A stretch of 64,000 bases of DNA, taken from Geodermatophilus nigrescens (GTDB lineage Bacteria > Actinomycetota > Actinomycetes > Mycobacteriales > Geodermatophilaceae). The notes beneath the pieces were generated by a model, which searched no databases, had not been told where the DNA came from, and saw only the letters and a program-made list of their open reading frames with translations. A program made the translations under genes and the position numbers. Below are positions 26,745 to 36,923 of the stretch, piece by piece (the stretch's first letter is position 1; the number at the start of each line of letters is the position of its first letter). The stretch spans positions 124,001 through 188,000 of the forward strand of contig NZ_FQVX01000002.1 of NCBI RefSeq assembly GCF_900129495.1, read 5' to 3'.

Positions 26745-26818
26745 GGGCGTCCGTGCTGCGCCCCAGCCGGTTGCGTGCAACCCTCGTCCCCGGACGCCCG
26801 GCGACCTCGGCGCAGCAC
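26745..26818. promoter_or_regulatory. Interleaved dyads in the cydA leader
   Basis: Three perfect inverted repeats lie in 74 bp upstream of cydA: GGGCGTCC (26745-26752) with GGACGCCC (26792-26799); GTGCTGCGCC (26753-26762) with GGCGCAGCAC (26809-26818); and GGTTGC (26769-26774) with GCAACC (26777-26782). The first two cross each other, so in RNA they could form a pseudoknot or two alternative hairpins. The inner GGTTGCGTGCAACC could also be a protein operator; it is not a canonical Rex site. Confidence 0.45.
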
Positions 26819-26862
26819 CGCGCCTCTCCCCGCGCCCGGCCTCCGGACGAGGTGGTGCGCCC

Positions 26863-28287
26863 GTGGACGTGGTCGACCTCAGCCGGTTCCAGTTCGCCTC
26901 GACCAGCATCTTCCACTTCTTCTTCGTCTCGCTGACCGTGGGACTGGCCTTCCTCATCGCGGTCATGGAGACGATCGCCTACGTCCGCAAGGACCGGCGC
27001 GAGGTGTACGGCAAGGCCACCGGCTTCTTCGGCCACCTGTTCCTCATCAACTTCGCCGTCGGCGTCGTCACCGGGATCGTGCAGGAGTTCCAGTTCGGGA
27101 TGAACTGGAGCGAGTACTCCGACTTCGTCGGCAACATCTTCGGCGTCCCGCTGGCGCTCGAGGTGCTGATGGCGTTCTTCCTCGAGAGCACCTTCATCGG
27201 GCTGTGGTGGTTCGGGAAGGACCGGCTCAAGCCGTGGATGCGCCTGGCCAGCATCTGGCTGGTCGCCATCGGCACCCAGATCAGCGCGTTCTGGATCGTG
27301 CTGGCCAACGCCTGGATGCACCACCCGGTCGGCTACGAGGTGGTCGACGGCCAGGCGCGGCTCACCGACTTCGGCGCCGTCGTCTTCAACTACAAGGCCT
27401 GGCTGTACTTCGCCCACGTCCAGGGCAGCGCCTGGGTGGTCGCCGCGTTCTTCGTCCTCGGCATCAGCGCCTTCCACCTGCTGCGCCGCCAGGACACCGA
27501 CGTCTACTCCCGGTCGCTGCGCATCGGTCTGGTCTTCGCCGCCGTCGGCACCGTCTTCTCCGTGGTCAGCGGGCACACCGAGGCCCAGGTCGCCCGCGAG
27601 GACCAGCCGATGAAGTTCGCGGCGATGGAGGCGCAGTGGGAGACCTCGGAGTCACCCGCCCCGTGGTCGCTGGTCGCGCTCATCGACCAGGACGCCCGGG
27701 AGAACCGGTGGAGCATCGAGATCCCCTACGTGGGCTCGATCCTCGCCTACAACAGCCTCGAGGGCCGCTACGACGGCATCAACCAGATCGAGGAGCAGTA
27801 CGACGCCGCCTACGGCGAGGACGACTACACCCCGCCGGTGGCCTGGGTGTACTGGTCCTTCCGGATCATGGTCGCCATCGGCTCGCTGCTGCTGGCGACG
27901 GCGTTCCTCGGCCTGTTCCTCTGGTGGCGGCGCAAGGGCGGCCTGGACACCACCCGCTGGTTCCTGCGCGCGCTGGTCTGGTTCATCCCGCTGCCGTGGA
28001 TCGCCAACTTCACCGGCTGGATGGTCACCGAGATGGGCCGCCAGCCGTTCATGGTCTACGGCGAGCTCACCGTCGCCGAGGGCGTCAGCGCCAACACCGC
28101 CGGGGAGGTCCTCGCCGGCCTGGTCGGGCTGTGGGCGGTGTACCTCGCGCTGATCGGCCTGGACATCTACCTGCTCAGCGTCACCGCCCGGGCCGGCATC
28201 CACCGCAAGCCGGAGGCCCAGCTGGTCGCCGCGCCCGCGCCGGACTACGAGGACGCCGGCTTCCAGGGGTACGAGAGGCGGAACTGA
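26863..28287 (+). CDS. cydA: Cytochrome bd quinol oxidase subunit I
   Basis: A 474-residue membrane protein that oxidises quinol and carries the hemes of cytochrome bd. The heme ligands are recognisable: His18 in SIFHFFFV, His185 in YFAHVQGSAW and Met336 in FRIMVAIG. QFQFGMNWSEYSDFVGNIFG and the short quinol-binding loop place it in the short-Q-loop class usual in actinobacteria and firmicutes. It starts at GTG 26863 and is the first gene of cydABDC, two bases before cydB. The enzyme supports respiration at low oxygen and resists NO and cyanide. Confidence 0.97.
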   Translation: MDVVDLSRFQFASTSIFHFFFVSLTVGLAFLIAVMETIAYVRKDRREVYGKATGFFGHLFLINFAVGVVTGIVQEFQFGMNWSEYSDFVGNIFGVPLALEVLMAFFLESTFIGLWWFGKDRLKPWMRLASIWLVAIGTQISAFWIVLANAWMHHPVGYEVVDGQARLTDFGAVVFNYKAWLYFAHVQGSAWVVAAFFVLGISAFHLLRRQDTDVYSRSLRIGLVFAAVGTVFSVVSGHTEAQVAREDQPMKFAAMEAQWETSESPAPWSLVALIDQDARENRWSIEIPYVGSILAYNSLEGRYDGINQIEEQYDAAYGEDDYTPPVAWVYWSFRIMVAIGSLLLATAFLGLFLWWRRKGGLDTTRWFLRALVWFIPLPWIANFTGWMVTEMGRQPFMVYGELTVAEGVSANTAGEVLAGLVGLWAVYLALIGLDIYLLSVTARAGIHRKPEAQLVAAPAPDYEDAGFQGYERRN

Positions 28288-28289
28288 CG

Positions 28290-29324
28290 GTGGACCTCGT
28301 CACGCTCTGGTTCTGGCTCATCGCGCTGACGTTCACCCTCTACTTCTTCCTCGAGGGCTTCGACTTCGGCGTCGACATCCTGCGGCCGACGCTGGCCCGC
28401 ACCGAGGCCGAGGAGCGCGCGCTCACCGGCACCATCGGCCCGTTCTGGGACGGCAACGAGGTGTGGGTCATCGCCGCCGCCGGGCTGATGTTCTCGACGT
28501 TCCCCGTCTGGTACGGCGCGGTGTTCAGCGGCATGTACCCGCTGTTCGTGCTCATCCTGCTGGCGCTGCTGCTGCGCGGGGTCTCCTTCGAGTACCGCAA
28601 CCAGGTCGACAGCGCGCGCTGGCGGGCGTTCTGGGACTGGATGTCCTTCGGCGGCAGCGTCGTCCCCTCGTTCCTGTGGGGCGTGATCATGGCGAAGCTC
28701 ATCGAGGGCCTGCCGGTGAACGCCGAGTCCCGCGTCGAGGGCGGGTTCGCCGCGATGTTCACCCCGTTCTCGCTGGTGGGCGGGGTGACGACGCTGCTGC
28801 TGTTCATGCTGCACGGGGCGAACTTCCTGCTCCTGCGGCTGCACACCGACACCGTGCTCTACAACAGGGCGCGCACCGCGGCGCTGCGCTGGGGCGCGCT
28901 GGCCACCGTGGCGATCGTGGCGTTCGTCGTCATGGGCTACGTGACCGAGGGCCTGTTCGAGAGCTTCGGCGTCGTGCCGTGGGTGTTCCCGGTGCTGGCG
29001 TTCCTCACCCTGGCCACCATCTGGCTGGCGCTGTCGCGGCGCCGCGACACCCTGGCGTTCACGATGAGCGGGCTGACCATCCTGTTCGCCACCGTCACGG
29101 TGTTCCTCGCCCTGTTCACCCGCGGCGAGGTGCTGCCCTCCACGCTCGACCCCGCCTACGGGCTCACGCTGCGGGAGTCGGCCAGCCAGCACTACACGCT
29201 GGTGCTGATGACCTGGGTGGGCGGGATCTTCCTGCCGCTGATCATCGGCTACCAGATCTGGAACTACTACGTGTTCCGGGAGCGGGTGCGGCCCGACGAG
29301 GGCGCCCTGACCCACGGCTACTGA
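28290..29324 (+). CDS. cydB: Cytochrome bd quinol oxidase subunit II
   Basis: A 344-residue membrane subunit with about eight helices. Conserved motifs are LEGFDFGVDILRP at the N-terminus and GPFWDGNEVWVIAAAG (about residues 48-64), typical of CydB. GTG 28290 lies two bases after the cydA stop. It pairs with CydA to build the oxidase. Confidence 0.96.
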   Translation: MDLVTLWFWLIALTFTLYFFLEGFDFGVDILRPTLARTEAEERALTGTIGPFWDGNEVWVIAAAGLMFSTFPVWYGAVFSGMYPLFVLILLALLLRGVSFEYRNQVDSARWRAFWDWMSFGGSVVPSFLWGVIMAKLIEGLPVNAESRVEGGFAAMFTPFSLVGGVTTLLLFMLHGANFLLLRLHTDTVLYNRARTAALRWGALATVAIVAFVVMGYVTEGLFESFGVVPWVFPVLAFLTLATIWLALSRRRDTLAFTMSGLTILFATVTVFLALFTRGEVLPSTLDPAYGLTLRESASQHYTLVLMTWVGGIFLPLIIGYQIWNYYVFRERVRPDEGALTHGY

Positions 29325-29334
29325 CGCGCCGCCC

Positions 29335-30996
29335 GTGAGCGACCCGAGCCCGACGCGGCGGCTGCTCGCCCTGCCCGGTCCTCGCCGGCTGCTGGCCGGC
29401 TGCGCGGCCGCGGGCGTGCTGACCTGGGCGCTGCTGGTCGTGCAGTGGGCGCTCGTGGCCGCCGTCGTCTCCCGGGTGGCCCTCGGCCGCGCGGCCCCGG
29501 CGGAGCTGACCGGCGCCCTGGCCGGCGTGCTCGCCGCCTGGTTGGCGCGCGCCGCGCTGCTCGGCCTGCGCGACCGCGCGGCCGCCCGCACCTCGGCCCG
29601 TGTGCGCCGGGAGCTGCGCGCCGCGCTGCTGCGCCGGCTGCTCGACCTCGGCCCCGCGCACGCCGCCGGCGAGCGCGCCGGTGAGCTGGCCACCACCGTC
29701 ACCGAGGGCGTGGCGAAGCTCGACGGCGTCGTCGGCCGGCTGGCGCCGGGCGCCGCGGCCGCGGCGGTCGTCCCGCCGCTGGTCGCGGTCACCGTCCTCG
29801 TGCTCGACCCGGCCAGCGGCGGCCTGCTGCTGCTCACCGGCCCGCTGCTGGTGTTCTTCCTGTGGCTCACCGGCACCTTCGCCGCGCGGGCCGCCCGCTC
29901 GTCGTGGGAGACCCTCGGCCGGCTCGGCGCGGTGCTGGCCGACACCGTGCGCGTGCTGCCGACGCTGGTCGCGCACGGCCGGGCGCGGGGCAGCACCCGG
30001 TGGCTCGCCGGCGTGAGCGAGGCGCACCGCGCGGGCACGATGCGGCTGCTGCGCACCGCCTTCCTGTCCGGCTTCGTGCTCGAGTTCGGCGCGGTGCTGT
30101 GCACGGCGCTGGTGGCCGTCACCGTCGGCGTGCGGCTGTTCGAGGGCGACCTGCAGCTCGAGCGGGCGCTGCTGGTGCTGCTGCTCACCCCCGAGTTCTT
30201 CGCGCCGCTGCGGGCCCTGGGCGCCGACCGGCACGCGAGCCTGGAGGGCCGCCCGGCCGCCGAGCGCGTGTTCGCGCTGCTCGACACCCCGGCGCCGCCC
30301 CGCGGCACCCGCCCCGCGCCCGCCGGTGTCCCGGCGCTGGCGCTGCGCGGCGTCACCGTCCGGTACGGCACCCGCACCGCGCTCGACGGCGTCGACCTGG
30401 ACCTGCCGCCGGGCTCCCGCACCGCGCTCGTCGGGCCCAGCGGCGCCGGCAAGACCACGCTGGTGCGGCTGCTGCTCGGCCTCGCGCAGCCCGACGCCGG
30501 CACCGTGCTGGTCGACGGCGTCCCGCTCGCCGAGCTCGACCCCGCGGCCTGGCGCGCCCGCGTGGCGTACGTCCCCGAGCGGCCGTGGCTGCTGCCGGGC
30601 ACCGTCGCCGACAACGTGCGGCTCGGCCGCCCCGGTGCCTCCGACGCCGACGTCGCCCGGGCGCTCGACCGGGCCGGGCTCACCGCCCTCGTGCGCGGCC
30701 TGCCCCGGGGCGCGGACACCCCGCTGGGGGAGGACGGGGCGCGGCTGTCCGGCGGCGAGCGGGTCCGGCTGGCGATCGCCCGCGCCCTCGTCGCCGACGC
30801 CGCGCTGCTCGTGCTCGACGAGCCGACCGGCCAGCTCGACGCCGCCACCGAGCAGCAGGTGCTCGCCGCCCTCGACGAGCTCGCGCGCGGCCGCACCCTG
30901 GTCACCGTCACGCACCGCGCCGCCCCGCTGGCCCTGCACGACCGCGTGGTCGGCCTCGACGGCGGGCGGCTGCGGGAGCCGGCGGTGCCCGGGTGA
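29335..30996 (+). CDS. cydD: ABC transporter CydD, cytochrome bd assembly
   Basis: A 553-residue fused ABC exporter half: six helices in the first 310 residues, then an ATPase with Walker A GPSGAGKTT (about 365), signature LSGGERVRLAIARAL (about 473) and Walker B LLVLDEPTGQLD (about 495). CydDC exports glutathione/cysteine or handles heme needed for bd oxidase maturation. GTG 29335 lies ten bases after cydB, and its stop overlaps cydC, as expected for the heterodimer. Orthology rests on the cydAB linkage. Confidence 0.93.
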   Translation: MSDPSPTRRLLALPGPRRLLAGCAAAGVLTWALLVVQWALVAAVVSRVALGRAAPAELTGALAGVLAAWLARAALLGLRDRAAARTSARVRRELRAALLRRLLDLGPAHAAGERAGELATTVTEGVAKLDGVVGRLAPGAAAAAVVPPLVAVTVLVLDPASGGLLLLTGPLLVFFLWLTGTFAARAARSSWETLGRLGAVLADTVRVLPTLVAHGRARGSTRWLAGVSEAHRAGTMRLLRTAFLSGFVLEFGAVLCTALVAVTVGVRLFEGDLQLERALLVLLLTPEFFAPLRALGADRHASLEGRPAAERVFALLDTPAPPRGTRPAPAGVPALALRGVTVRYGTRTALDGVDLDLPPGSRTALVGPSGAGKTTLVRLLLGLAQPDAGTVLVDGVPLAELDPAAWRARVAYVPERPWLLPGTVADNVRLGRPGASDADVARALDRAGLTALVRGLPRGADTPLGEDGARLSGGERVRLAIARALVADAALLVLDEPTGQLDAATEQQVLAALDELARGRTLVTVTHRAAPLALHDRVVGLDGGRLREPAVPG

Positions 30997-32624
30997 GGGA
31001 GGTCCTGGCGCTGGTCCGCGGGCCCCGCGCCGGCCTGGCCGTCGTCCTCGGCGCGCTCACCGTCCTCGCCGGGGCGGCGCTGCTGGCCACCTCCGGCGCG
31101 CTCATCACCGGGGCGGCGCAGCGCCCCCGCACCCTGCTGGTGCTCATGCCGCTGATCACCGGCGTGCGGCTGTTCGGCGTCGCGCGGGCGGCGCTGCGCT
31201 ACGCCGAGCGGCTGGTCACCCACGACGTCACGCTGCGGGCGGTCGCCGCGGTGCGCGAGCGCGTGCTCGAGCGCCTCGTGCCGCTGGCGCCCGCGGCCCT
31301 CGTCGGGGTCCGCGGCGGGGAGCTGCTGGCCCGGGTGCGCGCCGACGTCGACGAGCTGCAGGGCGTCGTCGTCCGGCTGGTCGCGCCGGCCGGCGTCGCC
31401 GTGCTGGCCGGCGGGGCCGCCGTCACGCTCACCGCCCTGGTGTCCCCGCCCACCGCGGCCGTCCTCGCGGGACTGCTACTCGTGCTCGGGGTCGCCGTCC
31501 CGGCGGCCGCCGCGCGGGCCGGGCGCCGCGCCGCCGTGGCCGCCGCCCGGGCCGACGCCGACGTCACCGCCGACACCCTCGACCTGGTCCGGGGCCTGAC
31601 CGACCACCTCACCGCCGACGGCGGGGCGACCGCCCTCCGCGCGCTCGACGGGCACCTGCAGCGGCAGGAGGAGGCCGAGCGGGCGGCCGCGCGGCTGGCC
31701 GCCGTCACCACCCTGTGCCGGGAGGGCGTCCCCGGCCTCGGCCTGGTGGCGGCGCTGTGGATCGTCGGGCAGGACGTCGCCCGCGGGGACACCGGCGCGC
31801 CGCTCCTGGCCGCCTGCGCGCTCGGCGTGCTCGGCGCCTTCGAGGCGGTCGGCGGCCTGGGCGCCGCCTGGAGCGCGGCCGGCGGCATCACGGCGGCCGC
31901 GCGGCGGGTGGCCGAGCTGGGGAACCGCCGTCCGGCGGTGGCCGACCCGCTGGACCCGCTGCCCCCGCCGGCCGGCTCCGTCCTGCGCCTCGAGGACGTG
32001 ACCGTGGTCCACCCGGGCGCGCCCGCCCCGGTCCTCGCCGGGCTGGACCTCGACCTCCCCGCGGGTGCGAAGGTCGCGCTCACCGGGCCGAGCGGGGCGG
32101 GCAAGAGCACGGTGCTGGCGCTGGCCGCCCGCGTCCGCGACCCCGACGCCGGCCGGGTCACCCTCGGCGGCACCGACCTGCGCCGGCTCCCGCTCGACGG
32201 CGTCCGGTCGCGGGTGCTGTGGAGCGCGCAGGAACCGCAGGTGCTCGGCAGCACCCTGGCGGCCAACCTGCGCCTCGGCCGGCAGGACGCGACCGACGAC
32301 GAGCTGCGCGCCGTCCTCGCCGACCTCGGGCTGGGGGCGCTCGCGGTGTCGCCGGGTCTGGGCGGCTGGGTGGGCGAGGGCGGGTCGCGGCTGTCGGCGG
32401 GGGAGCGGGCCCGGGTGGCGCTGGCGCGCGTGCTGCTGAGCCCGGCGGACGTGCTGCTGCTGGACGAGCCCACCGCGCACCTCGACCCGGCCACCGCGGA
32501 GCGGGTGCTCGGCCTGCTGGCCCGCGACCCGCGGGCCGTGCTGCTGGTCACGCACGACGTGGCCACCCTCGACGACCGCTGGCGGATCGTCGGGCTCGGC
32601 GCGCCCGCGCCGCTCAGCCGGTGA
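30993..32624 (+). CDS. cydC: ABC transporter CydC, cytochrome bd assembly
   Basis: A 543-residue partner of CydD with six N-terminal helices and a C-terminal ATPase: Walker A GPSGAGKST (about 368), signature LSAGERARVALARVLL (about 468) with Ala in place of the usual second Gly, and Walker B VLLLDEPTAHLDP (about 489). GTG 30993 overlaps the cydD stop. The last 11 bases overlap, tail to tail, the stop of the glycoside hydrolase gene. Confidence 0.92.
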   Translation: MREVLALVRGPRAGLAVVLGALTVLAGAALLATSGALITGAAQRPRTLLVLMPLITGVRLFGVARAALRYAERLVTHDVTLRAVAAVRERVLERLVPLAPAALVGVRGGELLARVRADVDELQGVVVRLVAPAGVAVLAGGAAVTLTALVSPPTAAVLAGLLLVLGVAVPAAAARAGRRAAVAAARADADVTADTLDLVRGLTDHLTADGGATALRALDGHLQRQEEAERAAARLAAVTTLCREGVPGLGLVAALWIVGQDVARGDTGAPLLAACALGVLGAFEAVGGLGAAWSAAGGITAAARRVAELGNRRPAVADPLDPLPPPAGSVLRLEDVTVVHPGAPAPVLAGLDLDLPAGAKVALTGPSGAGKSTVLALAARVRDPDAGRVTLGGTDLRRLPLDGVRSRVLWSAQEPQVLGSTLAANLRLGRQDATDDELRAVLADLGLGALAVSPGLGGWVGEGGSRLSAGERARVALARVLLSPADVLLLDEPTAHLDPATAERVLGLLARDPRAVLLVTHDVATLDDRWRIVGLGAPAPLSR

Positions 32625-33927
32625 GCACCGCCCAGCCGTGCGGCGGCAGCTCGACGGCGTCGCGCCGGACCGTGGCGGCCCCGGCGAGGACCGTCCCCGC
32701 GCGGGGCGCGGGCACGCGGGCCGCGGCGTCGCCGAGGTTGAGCGCCACCAGCAGCCGCTGCCCGTCGCCGGCGACCGCGTAGACCAGCTGCTCGTTGGCC
32801 ACGTGCACCTGCTCGGACGCGGCGGTGTGCAGCCAGCGGTGCCGGCGGCGCAGCCCGATGAGTTCCTGGTGCACGGCGAACGTCGGGGCGCCGAGCGGGG
32901 ACAGCCCGGTGGGGTCGGCCGGGAACGGCGGCCGGACGGCGTCGTCGCCCCCGGCGCGGTGCTCCTTGACGCCGGTGAACGCGTGGTCGTCGCCGGCCCA
33001 CACCGCCGGGGTGCCGCCCACGGTGAACAGCACCGCCAGCGCGTGCGGCAGGTGCCGCGGGTCGCCGACGGCGCTGGCGATGCGGGTGACGTCGTGGTTG
33101 CCCACGAAGGTCCACGGGACGAAGGAGCGCAGGAACTCCCCGTGCCGCTGCAGCGACCAGGCCAGCTCGAACAGGTTGCGCTCGGCGAGCCCGTGCCAGA
33201 CCGCCTGCCACAGCTCGTACTGGGTGACCGAGTCCAGCCCGCCCTCGGCGACGATCCGCGGGTAGTCGCCGTGGATGACCTCGCCGACGACGTAGGCGCC
33301 GGGGTGCGCGGCGCGCACGGCGGGCAGCACCCGCGCCCAGAACGACGGCGGCACGGCGTAGGCGGCGTCCAGGCGCCACCCGTCGGCGCCGCGGTCGAGC
33401 CAGTGCGTCATCACCCGGGTGACCAGGTCGGCGACGGCGGGGGAGGAGTGGTCGAGCTCGACGAGGATGTCGTGGCCCTCGAAGACGTCGGCGCGCGGCG
33501 CGGTGCCCGGCGTCCAGCCCTCCGGCCAGGACAGCCGGAACAGCTCCGCCGTCGGGGCGCCTGGGCCCTGCTCGACCACGGCGCGGAAGGCGGGGTGCTC
33601 GCGACCGACGTGGTTGAACACCCCGTCGAGCAGCACCCGGATGCCCCGCTCGCGGGCCGCGGCGAACAGCGCGTCGACGTCGGCGTCGTCGCCCAGGCGC
33701 GGGTCGACCCGGAAGTGGTCGACGGTGTCGTAGCCGTGGGTGGAGCTGGCCGCGATCGGCCCCAGGGCCAGGCCGTTGCAGCCGAGGGCGAGCAGGTGGT
33801 CCAGCCACCGCTGCAGGTGCGGCAGCCGGTGCCGGACCTCCCCGGGCGGCAGGGCCTCCCGCTCGGCGCCGGTGAAGGACAGGGGGTGCACCTGCCACCA
33901 GATCGCGTCGGACGCCCAGGTCGGCAC
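32614..33927 (-). CDS. Alpha-amylase family (GH13) glycoside hydrolase
   Basis: A 437-residue cytoplasmic GH13 protein with all four conserved regions: DGVFNHVG (region I, about 98), GWRLDAAYA with the nucleophile Asp (II, about 180), VVGEV with the acid/base Glu (III, about 212) and FVGNHD (IV, about 276). No signal peptide. It is shorter than most GH13 enzymes, with a small C-terminal beta domain. Alpha-glucosidase, trehalose- or maltooligosaccharide-related activities are possible; the sequence does not decide. GTG 33927 is preceded by GAGAGGGGA. It converges with cydC. Confidence 0.87.
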   Translation of the reverse strand: MPTWASDAIWWQVHPLSFTGAEREALPPGEVRHRLPHLQRWLDHLLALGCNGLALGPIAASSTHGYDTVDHFRVDPRLGDDADVDALFAAARERGIRVLLDGVFNHVGREHPAFRAVVEQGPGAPTAELFRLSWPEGWTPGTAPRADVFEGHDILVELDHSSPAVADLVTRVMTHWLDRGADGWRLDAAYAVPPSFWARVLPAVRAAHPGAYVVGEVIHGDYPRIVAEGGLDSVTQYELWQAVWHGLAERNLFELAWSLQRHGEFLRSFVPWTFVGNHDVTRIASAVGDPRHLPHALAVLFTVGGTPAVWAGDDHAFTGVKEHRAGGDDAVRPPFPADPTGLSPLGAPTFAVHQELIGLRRRHRWLHTAASEQVHVANEQLVYAVAGDGQRLLVALNLGDAAARVPAPRAGTVLAGAATVRRDAVELPPHGWAVLTG

Positions 33928-33988
33928 GGGTCCCCTCTCGCTCGCGCGCGACCGGCCGGCCGCCGGGACAGTCTCCCCGGCGGCCGCC

Positions 33989-34830
33989 TCAGACGTCGCG
34001 GCGGCCGAAGGACAGCGCGGCCAGCCCGCCGATCAGCACCAGCCAGACGGCCACCCACACCAGGTAGCCGCCGCTGAGCGGGGCGATCGCCAGGAACGGC
34101 GATCCCTCGAAGCCGGCCGCGGCCAGCGACGTCGTGTCCTGGAAGGCGTGCATGGCCCCGCGCCACAGCCCGTCGGTGGGCAGCAGCATCCGCGAGACCT
34201 CGCCGACCCGCGCCACGCCGTCGTTGCCGATCAGCTCGCCGACGCTGCCGACGACCCCGGCCACCCAGGTCGCGCCGAACAGGCCGACGGCGACGATGCC
34301 CGAGGCCATCGGGGAGACGGCGGTGGCCAGCAGCAGCGCCAGCGTCATGAGCACCGTCGTCTGCGCGGCGAGCAGCAGCAGCCCGACCACCGGGTCCGGC
34401 GGCCAGAAGCCCACCGCCCAGTACACGACGGCGAACTGCGCGAGCCCCGCGGCGAACACGTACCCGGTGCCGAAGGCGACCAGCCCGAGCCACTTGCCGG
34501 CGAGCACGGTGGCGCGGCGCACCGGCCGGGCCAGGATCGACAGCGCCTGCCCCGACTCGACCTCCCCGGACAGCGTCGGCCCGGCGAGGAAGGCGGTGCC
34601 CAGCGCCGCGATGAGGCTGTAGCCGAACATCACCAGGTTGAGCAGCTGGGAGGCGAACAGCCGGGCCTCGCCGCTGGTGAGCGCGCCGAACTCCGGGTCG
34701 ACCGTGGCGAGCTTGGCGAAGCCCCACGCCGACAGGCCCAGCAGCGCGAGGGTGAGCAGGCCCAGGGCCCGCAGCACCTTGCGGCGGGCGGCCTCGCGCA
34801 GGGTGAGGCCCGCGAAGGTGAGCGCCGTGC

Positions 34831-34834
<4 letters not shown>
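33989..34834 (-). CDS. ABC-2 type permease (NosY-like)
   Basis: A 281-residue membrane protein with six helices. TLREAARRKVLRALG at the N-terminus and GEVESGQALSILARPVRRATVLAGKW (read in two parts, about residues 90-115) resemble NosY/YhaP-like ABC-2 permeases. ATG 34834 overlaps the ATPase stop by four bases. It is the last of four genes reading leftward from the ECF sigma factor. The cargo is unknown. Confidence 0.84.
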
Positions 34835-35727
<893 letters not shown>

Positions 35728-35795
35728 CGCCGGGGACGGCGGCAGCTGCTCGAGCAGCGCTGCGGCGTCCCCGGCGGCGGCGGTGCGACCGGCGG

Positions 35796-36923
35796 TCAGC
35801 CGAGGTCCCGGGCGACGGCGAGGACCTCGTCCTCGGACAGCGACCCGGCCACGCCGGTGACCACGCCGTCCTCGACCCAGACGACGCCGTGCAGGGTGCC
35901 GTCGCGGGTGGCGAGCACCGTGGCCTCGGTGCCGTCGACGTCGGCGGTGGAGACGGTGGCGAGCTCGGCCGGGACCGGCAGCGGCAGCGTGGTCCCGTCG
36001 CCGGTGAAGGTGCGCAGCTGGGCGGCGAGCTCGTCGGGCAGGCCCGGCAGGCCGAGCAGGTAGTCCCGCGCGGTCTCGAACGGGACGCCGGACGAGTAGG
36101 CGACCGGCGCGGTGACCCGGCCGACCACCAGCGCCGGCACCCCGCGGGCCTCCGACCACACGGCGGCGACGCCGGGGCCGGCCTCGAGCCGGAAGGTGGC
36201 GCCGTCGAGCCCGGCCGGGGGCGGCGGCAGCGTCTCGCCGGCCGCCGCGGCGGCCTGCGCGGCCCGGTCGGCGGAGAAGGTGAACTCCGCGACCGCCCGG
36301 CCGCCGACGGTCCAGGCCGGCTCCCCGGTGACCCCGGTGGGCAGCTCGGCGACCTCCGGGGCCTCGAGGCCGGTGGCGTCCTCCGCGGCGGCGGCGTCGG
36401 CCACCTCGCGCACGTCGGGCTCGGACACGAACGTCACGTCGCCGTAGGCGGTGAGGTCGGGCAGGCCGACCAGGTCGGTGGTGCTCACCGGGACGGCGGC
36501 CACCTCCTCGGTGCGGAACACCTGCAGCCAGTCGGCGGCGGCTGCGGCACCGGCGCCGCCGAGGACGACGACCACGCCCATGGCGGCGACGACGGGGCTG
36601 CGCAGCGCGCCGCGCCAGCGGCTCGCCCGGGCCGGCGCGGGGGCCGGGACCAGGGCCGGGCGGGCCTGCGCGGCGACGGCGGCCGACAGCCGGTGCCAGG
36701 CGGCGTCGGTGCCGGCGGCCCCGGTGGTGCCGGCGAGGGTGAGGGCGGCGGGGGACAGGGCGGCCCCGACGGCGTCGGCGTCGGCGCGGGCCCGGGCGAG
36801 GCCGGCCAGGCAGACGTCGCAGCCGGCGACGTGCGCGCGGTCGGCGTCGGCCACGCCGGCCGGCTCGTCGACGAGGCGGCGCAGCGTGCCGTCGGTCGGG
36901 TGGCGGTCAGCGAACAGGCGCAT
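35796..36923 (-). CDS. Anti-sigma factor with zinc-finger head and extracytoplasmic domain
   Basis: A 375-residue protein. Residues about 30-40 contain HVAGCDVC, the H-x3-C-x2-C zinc-binding anti-sigma motif. One membrane helix (VVAAMGVVVVLGGAGAAAAA, about 110-130) follows, then about 240 extracytoplasmic residues rich in Ala, Val and Glu without a known domain. The ATG lies inside the 3' end of the ECF sigma gene (17-bp overlap). It should hold the sigma factor at the membrane and sense an envelope signal; the long outer domain is unusual for the class. Confidence 0.8.
   Translation of the reverse strand: MRLFADRHPTDGTLRRLVDEPAGVADADRAHVAGCDVCLAGLARARADADAVGAALSPAALTLAGTTGAAGTDAAWHRLSAAVAAQARPALVPAPAPARASRWRGALRSPVVAAMGVVVVLGGAGAAAAADWLQVFRTEEVAAVPVSTTDLVGLPDLTAYGDVTFVSEPDVREVADAAAAEDATGLEAPEVAELPTGVTGEPAWTVGGRAVAEFTFSADRAAQAAAAAGETLPPPPAGLDGATFRLEAGPGVAAVWSEARGVPALVVGRVTAPVAYSSGVPFETARDYLLGLPGLPDELAAQLRTFTGDGTTLPLPVPAELATVSTADVDGTEATVLATRDGTLHGVVWVEDGVVTGVAGSLSEDEVLAVARDLG

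Noticed and set aside
26769-26782. Rex operator upstream of cydA
   Set aside because: The palindrome GGTTGCGTGCAACC lacks the TTGTGAA half-sites of Rex, so it is listed only as a dyad.
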